DNA of 64,000 nucleotides. Origin: Streptomyces collinus (GTDB lineage Bacteria > Actinomycetota > Actinomycetes > Streptomycetales > Streptomycetaceae). Made by a program: the position numbers and the translations under genes. Below, piece by piece: positions 8,307 through 19,598 of this stretch (within the stretch, counting starts at the first letter, position 1; every line of letters starts with the position of its first letter). The notes below the pieces were generated by a model. That model was given only the letters and a program-made list of their open reading frames with translations, was not told the DNA's origin and ran no database searches. Location: the NCBI RefSeq assembly GCF_031348265.1, contig NZ_CP133771.1:3224001-3288000 (forward strand), in the 5' to 3' direction.

Positions 8307-9467
8307 ATGGACTACCGTCTCTCCCCCGAGCTGGAGGAACTGCGCCGCACCGTCGAGGAGTTCGCACACGAGGTGGTGGCGCCGAAGATCGGCGACTTCT
8401 ACGAGCGGCACGAGTTCCCGTACGAGATCGTCCGCGAGATGGGCCGCATGGGCCTGTTCGGGCTGCCGTTCCCCGAGGAGTACGGCGGCATGGGCGGCGA
8501 CTACCTGGCCCTGGGCGTGGCCCTGGAGGAACTGGCGCGGGTCGACTCCTCGGTGGCGATCACCCTGGAGGCCGGCGTCTCGCTCGGCGCGATGCCGCTC
8601 CATCTCTACGGCACCGAGGCCCAGAAGCGCGAGTGGCTCCCCCGCCTCTGCTCGGGCGAACTCCTGGGCGCCTTCGGCCTGACGGAGCCGGACGGCGGCA
8701 GCGACGCGGGCGCGACGCGCACGACGGCCCGCCTGGACGAGTCGACCAACGAGTGGGTCATCAACGGCACGAAGTGCTTCATCACCAACTCGGGCACGAG
8801 CATCACGGGCCTGGTGACGGTCACGGCGGTCACCGGCCGCACGGCCGACGGCAAGCCGCAGATCTCCTCGATCATCGTCCCGACCGGCACCCCGGGCTTC
8901 GCGGTCGCCGCCCCGTACTCCAAGGTCGGCTGGAACGCCTCGGACACCCGTGAACTGTCCTTCACGGACGTCCGCGTCCCTGCGGAGAACCTTCTGGGCG
9001 AGGAGGGCCGCGGCTACGCCCAGTTCCTGCGCATCCTCGACGAGGGCCGCATCGCGATCGCGGCGCTGGCGACGGGCCTGGCGCAGGGCTGCGTCGACGA
9101 ATCGGTCAAGTACGCCCGGGAGCGCCTCGCGTTCGGCAAGCCGATCGGCGCGAACCAGGCCATCCAGTTCAAGATCGCCGACATGGAGATGAAGGCTCAC
9201 ACGGCCCGCCTCACTTGGCGCGACGCAGCGGTCCGCCTGGTGTCCGGCGCCCCCTTCAAGAAGGAAGCGGCCCTGGCGAAGCTCCACTCGTCCACGGTCG
9301 CGGTGGACAACGCCCGCGAGGCCACCCAGATCCACGGCGGCTACGGCTTCATGAACGAGTACCCGGTCGCCCGCATGTGGCGCGACTCCAAGATCCTGGA
9401 GATCGGCGAGGGCACGAGCGAGGTCCAGCGGATGCTGATCGCACGGGAGTTGGGGCTGGTGGGCTGA
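8307..9467 (+). CDS. acdH: Acyl-CoA dehydrogenase AcdH (short/branched chain)
   Basis: A 386-residue FAD-dependent acyl-CoA dehydrogenase with the canonical catalytic Glu in the C-terminal IGEGTSEVQRMLIAREL motif, as in short-chain enzymes. Other signatures are GLTEPDGGSDAGA, INGTKCFITNSGT and QIHGGYGFMNEYPVARMW. The corresponding Streptomyces acdH has been linked in the literature to oxidation of branched-chain acyl-CoAs from valine, isoleucine and leucine. The ATG at 8307 lies 5 bp after the hmgL stop with GAGGAG upstream; longer open frames to the left are shadows of hmgL. It is the last gene of the operon, followed by a strong terminator. Confidence 0.92.
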   Translation: MDYRLSPELEELRRTVEEFAHEVVAPKIGDFYERHEFPYEIVREMGRMGLFGLPFPEEYGGMGGDYLALGVALEELARVDSSVAITLEAGVSLGAMPLHLYGTEAQKREWLPRLCSGELLGAFGLTEPDGGSDAGATRTTARLDESTNEWVINGTKCFITNSGTSITGLVTVTAVTGRTADGKPQISSIIVPTGTPGFAVAAPYSKVGWNASDTRELSFTDVRVPAENLLGEEGRGYAQFLRILDEGRIAIAALATGLAQGCVDESVKYARERLAFGKPIGANQAIQFKIADMEMKAHTARLTWRDAAVRLVSGAPFKKEAALAKLHSSTVAVDNAREATQIHGGYGFMNEYPVARMWRDSKILEIGEGTSEVQRMLIARELGLVG

Positions 9468-9500
9468 GAAACGGGACCGGGGCCGAAGGCCCCCTGCCGC

Positions 9501-9532
9501 ACGGGCGCAGTGACTCGGATCACTGCGCCCGT
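9501..9532 (+). terminator. Hairpin terminator after acdH
   Basis: ACGGGCGCAGTGA, a 6-nt loop, then TCACTGCGCCCGT form a perfect 13-bp stem. A shorter GGGGCC/GGCCCC-type hairpin precedes it at about 9478-9493. No U-run follows, as is common in Streptomyces. It separates the catabolic operon from the iron-regulated desE promoter. Confidence 0.75.
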
Positions 9533-9588
9533 TCGCATTCCCCGGTCTCCGCCGGGGCACACACCCGAGGGCCCCACTGGACACAATC

Positions 9589-9607
9589 TGAGGTTAGGCT
9601 AACCTAA
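9589..9607. promoter_or_regulatory. Iron box (DmdR-type) upstream of desE
   Basis: TGAGGTTAGGCTAACCTAA is close to the 19-bp Streptomyces iron-box palindrome TTAGGTTAGGCTCACCTAA, the site of the iron-dependent repressor DmdR1. It lies 71 bp upstream of the desE ATG. Iron-replete cells should be repressed here. Confidence 0.85.
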
Positions 9608-9677
9608 TCCTGATCTCAGCCAAGCGGCTTTCAGCCGTGCCCGCAGTGGCTCCGTACGTACGAAAGCAGACCCCGTC

Positions 9678-10721
9678 ATGTCGAACGCCAGAACCGCCCG
9701 CTTCTCCCGTCGCGGCCTGCTCGCCGCCGGTGGTGCTCTCGGGCTCGGCGCCCTCGTGACCGCGTGTGGCAGTGAAGACTCCAAGGACGGCGGCTCGGAC
9801 GCGAAGGGCGCCGCCAAGTCCGGGCCCTGGTCCTTCAAGGACGACCGCGGCAAGACCGTGAGCCTGGACCAGGTCCCCACGAAGATCGTCGCGTTCATCG
9901 GTGTCGCCGCCGCCCTGCACGACTACGGCATCGAGGTCGAGGGCGTCTTCGGCCCGACCAAGACCAAGGACGGCAAGGCCGACGTCCAGGCCGGCGACAT
10001 GGACGTCAGCAAGCTGACCGTCTTCGGCAACCGCTTCGACCAGTTCAACGTCGAGCAGTACGCGGCCTTCCAGCCCGAGGTGCTCATCACCACCACCTTC
10101 GACGCCGCCGGCACCCTCTGGTACGTCCCCGAGGCGTCCAAGGACAAGATTGCCAAGCTCGCCCCGAGCGTGGCCCTCTCGGTCTTCGACCGTCAGATGC
10201 CGAAGCCGCTGCAGCGCATGGCGGAGCTCGCCAAGTCGCTCGGCGCCGACCTGAAGGACGCGAAGGTCGTCGAGGCGAAGAAGCGTTTCGAGGCCGCCTC
10301 CGAGCGGCTGCGCAAGGCCGCCAAGTCCCGCCCCGAGATCAAGGTGCTGGCCGGTTCCGCCTCGGACGCCATCTTCTACGTCTCCGGCTCCAACTTCTCC
10401 ATCGACCTGGAGTACTTCAAGGCCCTCGGCGTGAACCTCGTCGAGCCCCCGAAGAAGGCCATGGAGGCCAACGGCGGCTGGTTCGAGAACCTCAGCTGGG
10501 AGAACGTCGACAAGTACCCGGCCGACGTCATCATGATGGACGACCGCGCCTCGACCATCCAGCCGGCCGACATCACCGAGGCGACCTGGAAGAAGCTGCC
10601 CGCGGTCAAGGCCGGCCAGGTCATCGCGCGTTCGCCCGAGCCGATCCTGTCGTACGACAAGTGCACGCCTCTGGTGGAGAACCTCGCGAAGGCGATCGAG
10701 AGCGCGAAGAAGGTCTCCTGA
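9678..10721 (+). CDS. desE: Ferric-desferrioxamine binding lipoprotein
   Basis: A 347-residue substrate-binding lipoprotein of a siderophore ABC importer. The N-terminus has a twin-arginine motif (FSRRGLLAAGG) and a lipobox ending LVTAC with the lipidated Cys30, then a low-complexity linker and a periplasmic-binding (FhuD/FepB-like) fold. Adjacent desABCD and two iron boxes identify the ligand as ferrioxamine, as for DesE of S. coelicolor. No permease or ATPase for it is in the window. It is transcribed alone or with the following gene, downstream of its iron box. Confidence 0.92.
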   Translation: MSNARTARFSRRGLLAAGGALGLGALVTACGSEDSKDGGSDAKGAAKSGPWSFKDDRGKTVSLDQVPTKIVAFIGVAAALHDYGIEVEGVFGPTKTKDGKADVQAGDMDVSKLTVFGNRFDQFNVEQYAAFQPEVLITTTFDAAGTLWYVPEASKDKIAKLAPSVALSVFDRQMPKPLQRMAELAKSLGADLKDAKVVEAKKRFEAASERLRKAAKSRPEIKVLAGSASDAIFYVSGSNFSIDLEYFKALGVNLVEPPKKAMEANGGWFENLSWENVDKYPADVIMMDDRASTIQPADITEATWKKLPAVKAGQVIARSPEPILSYDKCTPLVENLAKAIESAKKVS

Positions 10722-10871
10722 CGCGCCACCCGCGGGGCGCTTGAGGGGGTGTCGCGGGCGCGGGCCGGATGCGGCCGGTCGCGCCCGCGCGGCGGAGCCG
10801 CAGGCCGACACGGCCGCCCCGCCCCCCCCGGGGCGCCTCCACTCACCCCTGACGATGAATCAGGAGCCCCC

Positions 10872-11726
10872 ATGACTACCGCCGTAGCCGCCCCCTTCCG
10901 GTTCTTCTCCCTCCAGGTCGTGCGGACGAGGCGGCTCGGGCCGTCTCTGGTCCGGGTGACCTTCGGGGGACCCGATCTGCACGCCTTCCACTCCGACGGG
11001 CACGACCAGTCCCTGTCCCTGTTCCTGCCGCACCCCGGGCAGCCAGAGCCGGTCGTCCCGCTCGAACTGGGGGACGGCTGGTGGCAGGGCTGGCGCGAAC
11101 TCCCGGAGGACGTCCGGGCCGTGATGCGGTCGTACACCCTGCGCGGCCTGCGCCGGGACCCGGACGAGATCGACATCGACTTCGCCCTGCACGGCATCGA
11201 GCCGGGCGCCCCGGTCCAGGCCGGCCCCGCCTCCCGCTGGGCCGCCCGGGCCACCGCCGGTGACCGGGTCCTGCTGCTCGGCCCGGCCGTGGCCGACAAC
11301 CGGGCGATCCGCTTCCGGCCGCCCGAGGACACCGACCTCGTCGTCGTCTGGGGCGACGAGACCGCCGTCCCCGCGGCCTCGGCCATCGTCGAGGCACTGC
11401 CGGCCGGCACCCGCGCCCGGGTCTTCCTGGAGGTCCCGCACGCCGGCGACATCCAGGACCTGGCGACCGAGGCCGACGCCGAGATCACCTGGCTCGTCAG
11501 GGAGGAGCGGGGCGCCGGAGGGGCACCCATGGCCCTCGACGCCCTCCGCGCCGCCCATCTGCCCTCCGCCGAGCGGCCGTACGTCTGGATCGCCGGCGAG
11601 TCCGGGTGCGTGAAGGAGCTGCGCCGGCACTTCGTGCGCGAGCGCGGCATCGACCGCCGCAGGGTGACGTTCGTCGGCTACTGGCGCCGGGGCGTGAGCG
11701 AGGAGCAGCTGCGGGCGGAGGCGTAG
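10872..11726 (+). CDS. Siderophore-interacting FAD-binding reductase (SIP family)
   Basis: A 284-residue siderophore-interacting protein, a flavin/NAD(P)H-dependent reductase that frees iron from ferric siderophores in the cytoplasm. The family motif RSYTLR (FAD binding) lies after a beta-barrel start (VVRTRRLGPSLVRVTFGGPDL), and the C-terminal NAD(P)-binding half ends VTFVGYWRRG. The ATG at 10872 is chosen because it has CAGGAG upstream and starts the conserved region; an earlier in-frame GTG at 10749 lies in intergenic-looking sequence. Placed between desE and desA, it is presumably the ferrioxamine reductase. Confidence 0.88.
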   Translation: MTTAVAAPFRFFSLQVVRTRRLGPSLVRVTFGGPDLHAFHSDGHDQSLSLFLPHPGQPEPVVPLELGDGWWQGWRELPEDVRAVMRSYTLRGLRRDPDEIDIDFALHGIEPGAPVQAGPASRWAARATAGDRVLLLGPAVADNRAIRFRPPEDTDLVVVWGDETAVPAASAIVEALPAGTRARVFLEVPHAGDIQDLATEADAEITWLVREERGAGGAPMALDALRAAHLPSAERPYVWIAGESGCVKELRRHFVRERGIDRRRVTFVGYWRRGVSEEQLRAEA

Positions 11727-11799
11727 CCCGCAGCTCACCGGCGCTGCGGTGACACGAGTGACCACAGTCACGGCAGGGCCCGCCTTCCCCTCGATCAAG

Positions 11800-11818
11800 T
11801 TAGGTTAGGCTTACCTAA
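11800..11818. promoter_or_regulatory. Iron box (DmdR-type) upstream of desABCD
   Basis: TTAGGTTAGGCTTACCTAA matches the 19-bp iron-box consensus almost perfectly, 67 bp upstream of the desA ATG. It is the expected binding site of the iron-dependent repressor controlling desferrioxamine biosynthesis. Confidence 0.92.
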
Positions 11819-11884
11819 GTTCTGGACGCCGGAGACCAACCCATCCCGTCCCACACCGGACTGTCCCCACCGGAGGACCCCCAC

Positions 11885-15141
<3,257 letters not shown>

Positions 15142-15145
<4 letters not shown>

Positions 15146-16911
15146 CCCTGTCCGACGCCGTAGCGCATCTGTCCCCCCACCGCTGGGCGCGGGCCAACCG
15201 CCTCCTGATCCGCAAAGCCCTCGCCGAGTTCGCGCACGAGCGGCTGATCACCCCCGAGCAGGACGGGGAGAGTTACGTCGTCCGCAGCGACGACGGCCTG
15301 ACGAGCTACCGCTTCTCGGCCGCCCGCCGGGCCCTGGACCACTGGCAGGTGGACGCCGAGTCGATCACCCGCCACCGGGACGGCTCCGAACTGCCGCTCG
15401 CCGCGCTGGACTTCTTCATCGAGCTGCAGAAGTCCCTCGGTCTGAGCGACGACATCCTGCCGGTCTACCTGGAGGAGATCTCCTCCACCCTCTCCGGCAC
15501 CTGCTACAAGCTCACCAAGCCGGACATCACGGCGGCCGAACTCGCCCGCGGTGACTTCCAGGCCATCGAGACCGGCATGACCGAGGGCCACCCCTGCTTC
15601 GTCGCCAACAACGGGCGGCTCGGCTTCGGCATCCACGAGTACCTGTCGTACGCGCCGGAGACGGCGAGCCCGGTCCGGCTGGTGTGGCTGGCCGCGCACC
15701 GCTCGCGGGCCGCGTTCACGGCCGGGGTCGGCATCGAGTACGAGTCGTTCCTGCGCGAGGAGCTGGGCGCGGAGACCGTCGAGCGCTTCCACGGCGTCCT
15801 CCGCGACCAGGACCTCGACCCGGCCGACTACCTGCTCATCCCGGTCCACCCCTGGCAGTGGTGGAACAAGCTCAGCGTCACCTTCGCCGCCGAGGTGGCC
15901 CGCAGGCACCTGGTGTGCCTGGGCGAGGGCGACGACGAGTACCTGGCCCAGCAGTCCATCCGGACCTTCTTCAACCGGACCAGCCCCGAGAAGCACTACG
16001 TCAAAACCGCCCTGTCGGTCATCAACATGGGCTTCATGCGGGGGCTGTCGGCGGCCTACATGGAGGCCACCCCGGCGATCAACGACTGGCTGGCGCAGCT
16101 CATCGAGGGCGACCCGGTGCTGCGGTCGACTGGTCTGTCGATCATCCGGGAGCGGGCGGCCGTCGGCTACCGCCACCTGGAGTACGAGCAGGCGACGGAC
16201 CGCTACTCGCCCTACCGCAAAATGCTCGCCGCGCTGTGGCGGGAGAGCCCGGTGCCGTCCCTGGAGGAGGGCGAGTCCCTGGCCACCATGGCGTCCCTGG
16301 TCCATGTCGACCGCCAGGGGGCGTCCGTCGCGGGCGCGCTGATCGAGCAGTCGGGCCTCGCCCCGAAGGAGTGGCTGCACCGTTACCTCCAGGCCTACTT
16401 CACGCCCCTGCTGCACAGCTTCTACGCCTACGACCTGGTGTTCATGCCGCACGGAGAGAACGTCATCCTCGTGCTGAAGGACGGGGTCGTGCAGCGGGCG
16501 ATCTACAAGGACATCGCCGAGGAGATCGCGGTCATGGACCCGGACGCGGTGCTGCCGCCGACGGTGGAGCGGCTGCGCGTGGAGGTCCCGGACGACAAGA
16601 AGCTCCTGTCGATCTTCACGGACGTCTTCGACTGCTTCTTCCGCTTCCTCGCGGCGAACCTCGCCGGCGAGGGCATCCTGGAGGAGGACGACTTCTGGCG
16701 CACGGTCGCGGACGTCACTCGCGCCTACCAGGAGTCGACGCCCGAACTCGCCGACAAGTTCAAGCAGTACGACATGTTCGCCCCCGAGTTCGCCCTCTCC
16801 TGCCTCAACCGCCTCCAACTCCGCAACAACGAACAGATGGTGGACCTGTCCGACCCGTCGGGCGCCCTCCAGCTGGTGGGCAACCTGAGGAATCCGATCG
16901 CGGAGTTCTGA
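15142..16911 (+). CDS. desD: Desferrioxamine synthetase (NIS family)
   Basis: A 589-residue NRPS-independent siderophore synthetase (IucA/IucC family) that ATP-dependently condenses and macrocyclises hydroxy-succinyl-cadaverine units to desferrioxamine E and related products. Family motifs include EGHPCFVANNGRLGFG, the LLIPVHPWQWWNK segment, FNRTSPEKHYVKTALSV and FMPHGENVILVLKDG. Full length for the family. It ends the des operon and is followed directly by a strong hairpin. Confidence 0.95.
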
Positions 16912-16916
16912 CCGAC

Positions 16917-16970
16917 CCACATACGGACGAGCACCCCGGAGTACGGTCCTCCGGGGTGCTCGTCATGTGG
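16917..16970 (+). terminator. Strong hairpin terminator after desD
   Basis: GACGAGCACCCCGGA at 16926-16940 pairs perfectly with TCCGGGGTGCTCGTC at 16950-16964, and the outer CCACAT/ATGTGG extends the stem. It may serve both the des operon and the convergent hexosaminidase gene. Confidence 0.85.
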
Positions 16971-17029
16971 CTTCGGCTTTCAGGGGCGCGGGGAACTGCG
17001 CGACCAGCCCCCACCGGCCCGCGGACGGA

Positions 17030-18628
17030 TCACTGCACACTCCACGGAACCTGCGGCGACCGATACCACTCGATCCCCAGCGCATCCCACCGCTCAGCCT
17101 GCGCAGCAAGCCGCCCCTTGTACCGCTCCCAGTCAAGAGAAGCCGCCGACGACCACCCCAACTCGGCAACACCGGGCAACCGCGGAAACGCCATGTACTC
17201 GATGTGCTCGGAGTTCTCCAGCGTCTCCGACCACATCGGCGCCTCGACACCCCGTACCGCACCGCCCGGCACCCCCGGCAGATACGCCCCGGGATCCCAG
17301 TCGTAGGACCGCTTCACCTCGACATACCCCGCCCACGACAACCCCAGCGGCGTGTCCTTCGTGTACTTCATGTCGAGATACGCCCGGTCCGCCGGGGACA
17401 GAATCAGCCCGGTCCCGTTCTGCGCGGCCTTCGCGACCCGCGCCTTCTCCTCGGCACCGGTGCTGTCCAGCCCCCAGTACTGGGCGAGCGCCCCCTTCGC
17501 CGGGGTCGCCCCGGTCAGCTGGTGCCAGCCCACCACCGTCTTGCCGTACTTCGCGACGATCGGCTGCACCCGGTCCATGAACGTCACGTAGTCCTCATGG
17601 CTGGTGGAGTGCGCCTCGTCGCCCCCGATGTGGAGGTACCGGCCCGGCGTGAGCGCGGCGAGTTCCCGGATCACGTCGTCCACGAAGTCGTACGTGATCT
17701 CCTTGCCGACGCACAGCGAGCTGAAGCCGACCTCGGTACCGGTGTAGAGCGGCGGTGCGACGCCGTCGCAGTTCAGGTCGGCGTACGAAGCCAGCGCCGC
17801 ATTCGTGTGGCCGGGCATGTCGATCTCGGGCACGACCTCCAGGTAGCGGGAGGCGGCGTAGCGCACGATCTCCTTGTAGTCGGCCTTGGTGTAGAAGCCG
17901 CCGGGGCCTCCGCCGACCTCCGTGGAACCGCCGTAAGTGGCCAGGCGCGGCCAGGAGTCGATGGCGATGCGCCAGCCCTGGTCGTCGCTGAGGTGCAGAT
18001 GCAGCTTGTTGATCTTGTAGAGGGCGAGCTGGTCGATGTAGCGCTTGACCTGGTCGACGGTGAAGAAGTGCCGGGAGACGTCGAGCATGGCGCCGCGCCA
18101 GCCGTAGCGCGGGGTGTCCGTGATCGTGCCGCCCGCGACCAGCCACGGGCCGGGCTGGACGGAGTCCTTCTCGACGGCCGGGGGCAGGAGCTGGCGCAGG
18201 GTCTGCACGCCGTGGAAGAGGCCGGCGGGCCGGGCGGCGGTGATGATGACGCCGTGGCGGCCGCTGTCGAGCCGGTAGCCCTCGGCGCCGAAGGGGCCCT
18301 GGGCGATGCGCAGCCGGATGCCGCCCGCGCCCTGGGTGGTGACGGGGAGGCGGTAGCCGGTCGAGGGGCGCAGGATCCTCGCGAGGTACTCGCCGACGCC
18401 CCGGGTCTCCCGGGGTCCGTCGACGCGGATGTGCGTGCCGCGGGTGATCCGGTACGGGGATCCGCCCGGGGCGACCGAGGCGGGCGCGGGGATCACCCGG
18501 TCGAGGGGTGCGGGCGACGCCGCCGGTGCGGGAGCGGCCCCGGTGACCGAGGCGGCCATCGCGACCAGCAGCAGGGAACCGAGCAGGCGGAGCGTTCTGC
18601 GGTGCTGTCTCACACGGCCATCTCTCAC
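17030..18628 (-). CDS. Secreted beta-N-acetylhexosaminidase (GH20)
   Basis: A 532-residue exported glycoside hydrolase family 20 enzyme releasing terminal N-acetylglucosamine from chitin fragments. An N-terminal basic stretch and hydrophobic segment (LLGSLLLVAMAASVTGAAPA) form a Sec signal peptide, followed by a GH20 N-terminal domain and the TIM barrel with the catalytic Asp-Glu pair in HIGGDEAHST. LSRHFFTVDQVKRYIDQLA-like and HLHLSDDQGWRIAID segments are typical. The GTG at 18628 is taken as start with AAGGGA upstream; a second GTG five codons later is possible. A DasR-like operator lies just upstream, linking it to N-acetylglucosamine control. Confidence 0.9.
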   Translation of the reverse strand: MRDGRVRQHRRTLRLLGSLLLVAMAASVTGAAPAPAASPAPLDRVIPAPASVAPGGSPYRITRGTHIRVDGPRETRGVGEYLARILRPSTGYRLPVTTQGAGGIRLRIAQGPFGAEGYRLDSGRHGVIITAARPAGLFHGVQTLRQLLPPAVEKDSVQPGPWLVAGGTITDTPRYGWRGAMLDVSRHFFTVDQVKRYIDQLALYKINKLHLHLSDDQGWRIAIDSWPRLATYGGSTEVGGGPGGFYTKADYKEIVRYAASRYLEVVPEIDMPGHTNAALASYADLNCDGVAPPLYTGTEVGFSSLCVGKEITYDFVDDVIRELAALTPGRYLHIGGDEAHSTSHEDYVTFMDRVQPIVAKYGKTVVGWHQLTGATPAKGALAQYWGLDSTGAEEKARVAKAAQNGTGLILSPADRAYLDMKYTKDTPLGLSWAGYVEVKRSYDWDPGAYLPGVPGGAVRGVEAPMWSETLENSEHIEYMAFPRLPGVAELGWSSAASLDWERYKGRLAAQAERWDALGIEWYRSPQVPWSVQ

Positions 18629-18660
18629 AAGCGTGTCCCTTCACGAGCCGTTGAGCTCCA

Positions 18661-18676
18661 AGAGGTCTGGACCACT
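18661..18676. promoter_or_regulatory. DasR-responsive element (dre) candidate
   Basis: AGAGGTCTGGACCACT matches the DasR palindrome ASTGGTCTAGACCAST at 14 of 16 positions. It lies 33 bp upstream of the hexosaminidase start and about the same distance from the divergent DUF4429 gene. DasR is the GntR-family repressor relieved by glucosamine-6-phosphate; hexosaminidase is a logical target. Confidence 0.75.
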
Positions 18677-18707
18677 CTCTCGTGAGACGGGTGGAACAAT
18701 CCACCCC

Positions 18708-19589
18708 ATGGCGGAAATCATCCAGAAGGACGGCACATGGGCCTTCGACGGGGACGCACTGCGGCTGACTCCGGGACGGGACAAGAACGTCAGCCTGCTA
18801 CGCAAGGAGCTGGGTGAACTGGTCGTCCCGCTCGGGGCGTTGGCGGGCATCTCCCTGGAGCAGGGCAAGAAGTCGGGACGGCTCAGGCTGCGGCTGCGCG
18901 ACGGCGCCGACCCGCTGCTGCACGCCACGGGCGGCCGGCTCACCGAGCCCCACGACCCGTACCAGCTGATCGTGGAGTCCGACCGCTACGGCGTCGCCGA
19001 GTACTTCGTGGACGAGGTCCGCAGCGCCCTGCTCCTGGACCAGGTCCCCGCCGGGCCGGTCGACGCGTATCTGCTGCCGGGCCCCTCCGTTCCCCTGTCG
19101 GTGTCCGCCGGAGACGGCACCGCCGGCTTCGACGGCGAGCGCATACGCCTGGAGTGGAACTGGAAGACGGAGGACGCCAAGGCCGCCGCCGGCGCCCGCA
19201 CGCTCGCGCTCGCCGACATCACGGGCGTGGAGTGGCACCCGGCGGCCGGTCTGGAGAACGGCCACCTGCGCTTCACCGTGCGGCACGCGCCCACCAAGAC
19301 CCCGCCCAAGTACGACCCCAACGCCGTGGAGCTGTGGGGCTTCAAGAAGGACCCGCTGATGGCGCTGGTCGCGGCGGCGGTCCAGGCCAGGCTTCCGCAC
19401 CCGGCCCGGGCCGCCGCCGACCCGGTGGACGCGCGACCGGAGTCGCCTTCCGCTCCGGTCGCGGTCTCCGAGGACGATCACGACGCCCTGCTGCGCCGCC
19501 TGCGCGAGCTCGGTGAACTGCACCGCTCGGGCGTGCTGACGGACGAGGAGTTCGCCCTGGCCAAGCAGGCGATCCTCAAGCGGATGTAG
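18708..19589 (+). CDS. DUF4429 and SHOCT domain protein
   Basis: A 293-residue cytoplasmic protein of unknown function. Two DUF4429-like repeats are visible, one starting DGTWAFDGDALRLTPG (near residue 6) and one GTAGFDGERIRLEWNWK (near residue 135), joined by a spacer. The C-terminus carries a SHOCT helix-hairpin (LLRRLRELGELHRSGVLTDEEFALAK), a short oligomerisation-type motif. The start at 18708 is the first ATG after the divergent promoter; the open frame extends upstream only through the hexosaminidase leader. The next gene is convergent, 9 bp away. Confidence 0.8.
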   Translation: MAEIIQKDGTWAFDGDALRLTPGRDKNVSLLRKELGELVVPLGALAGISLEQGKKSGRLRLRLRDGADPLLHATGGRLTEPHDPYQLIVESDRYGVAEYFVDEVRSALLLDQVPAGPVDAYLLPGPSVPLSVSAGDGTAGFDGERIRLEWNWKTEDAKAAAGARTLALADITGVEWHPAAGLENGHLRFTVRHAPTKTPPKYDPNAVELWGFKKDPLMALVAAAVQARLPHPARAAADPVDARPESPSAPVAVSEDDHDALLRRLRELGELHRSGVLTDEEFALAKQAILKRM

Positions 19590-19598
19590 TCCTCGCGG

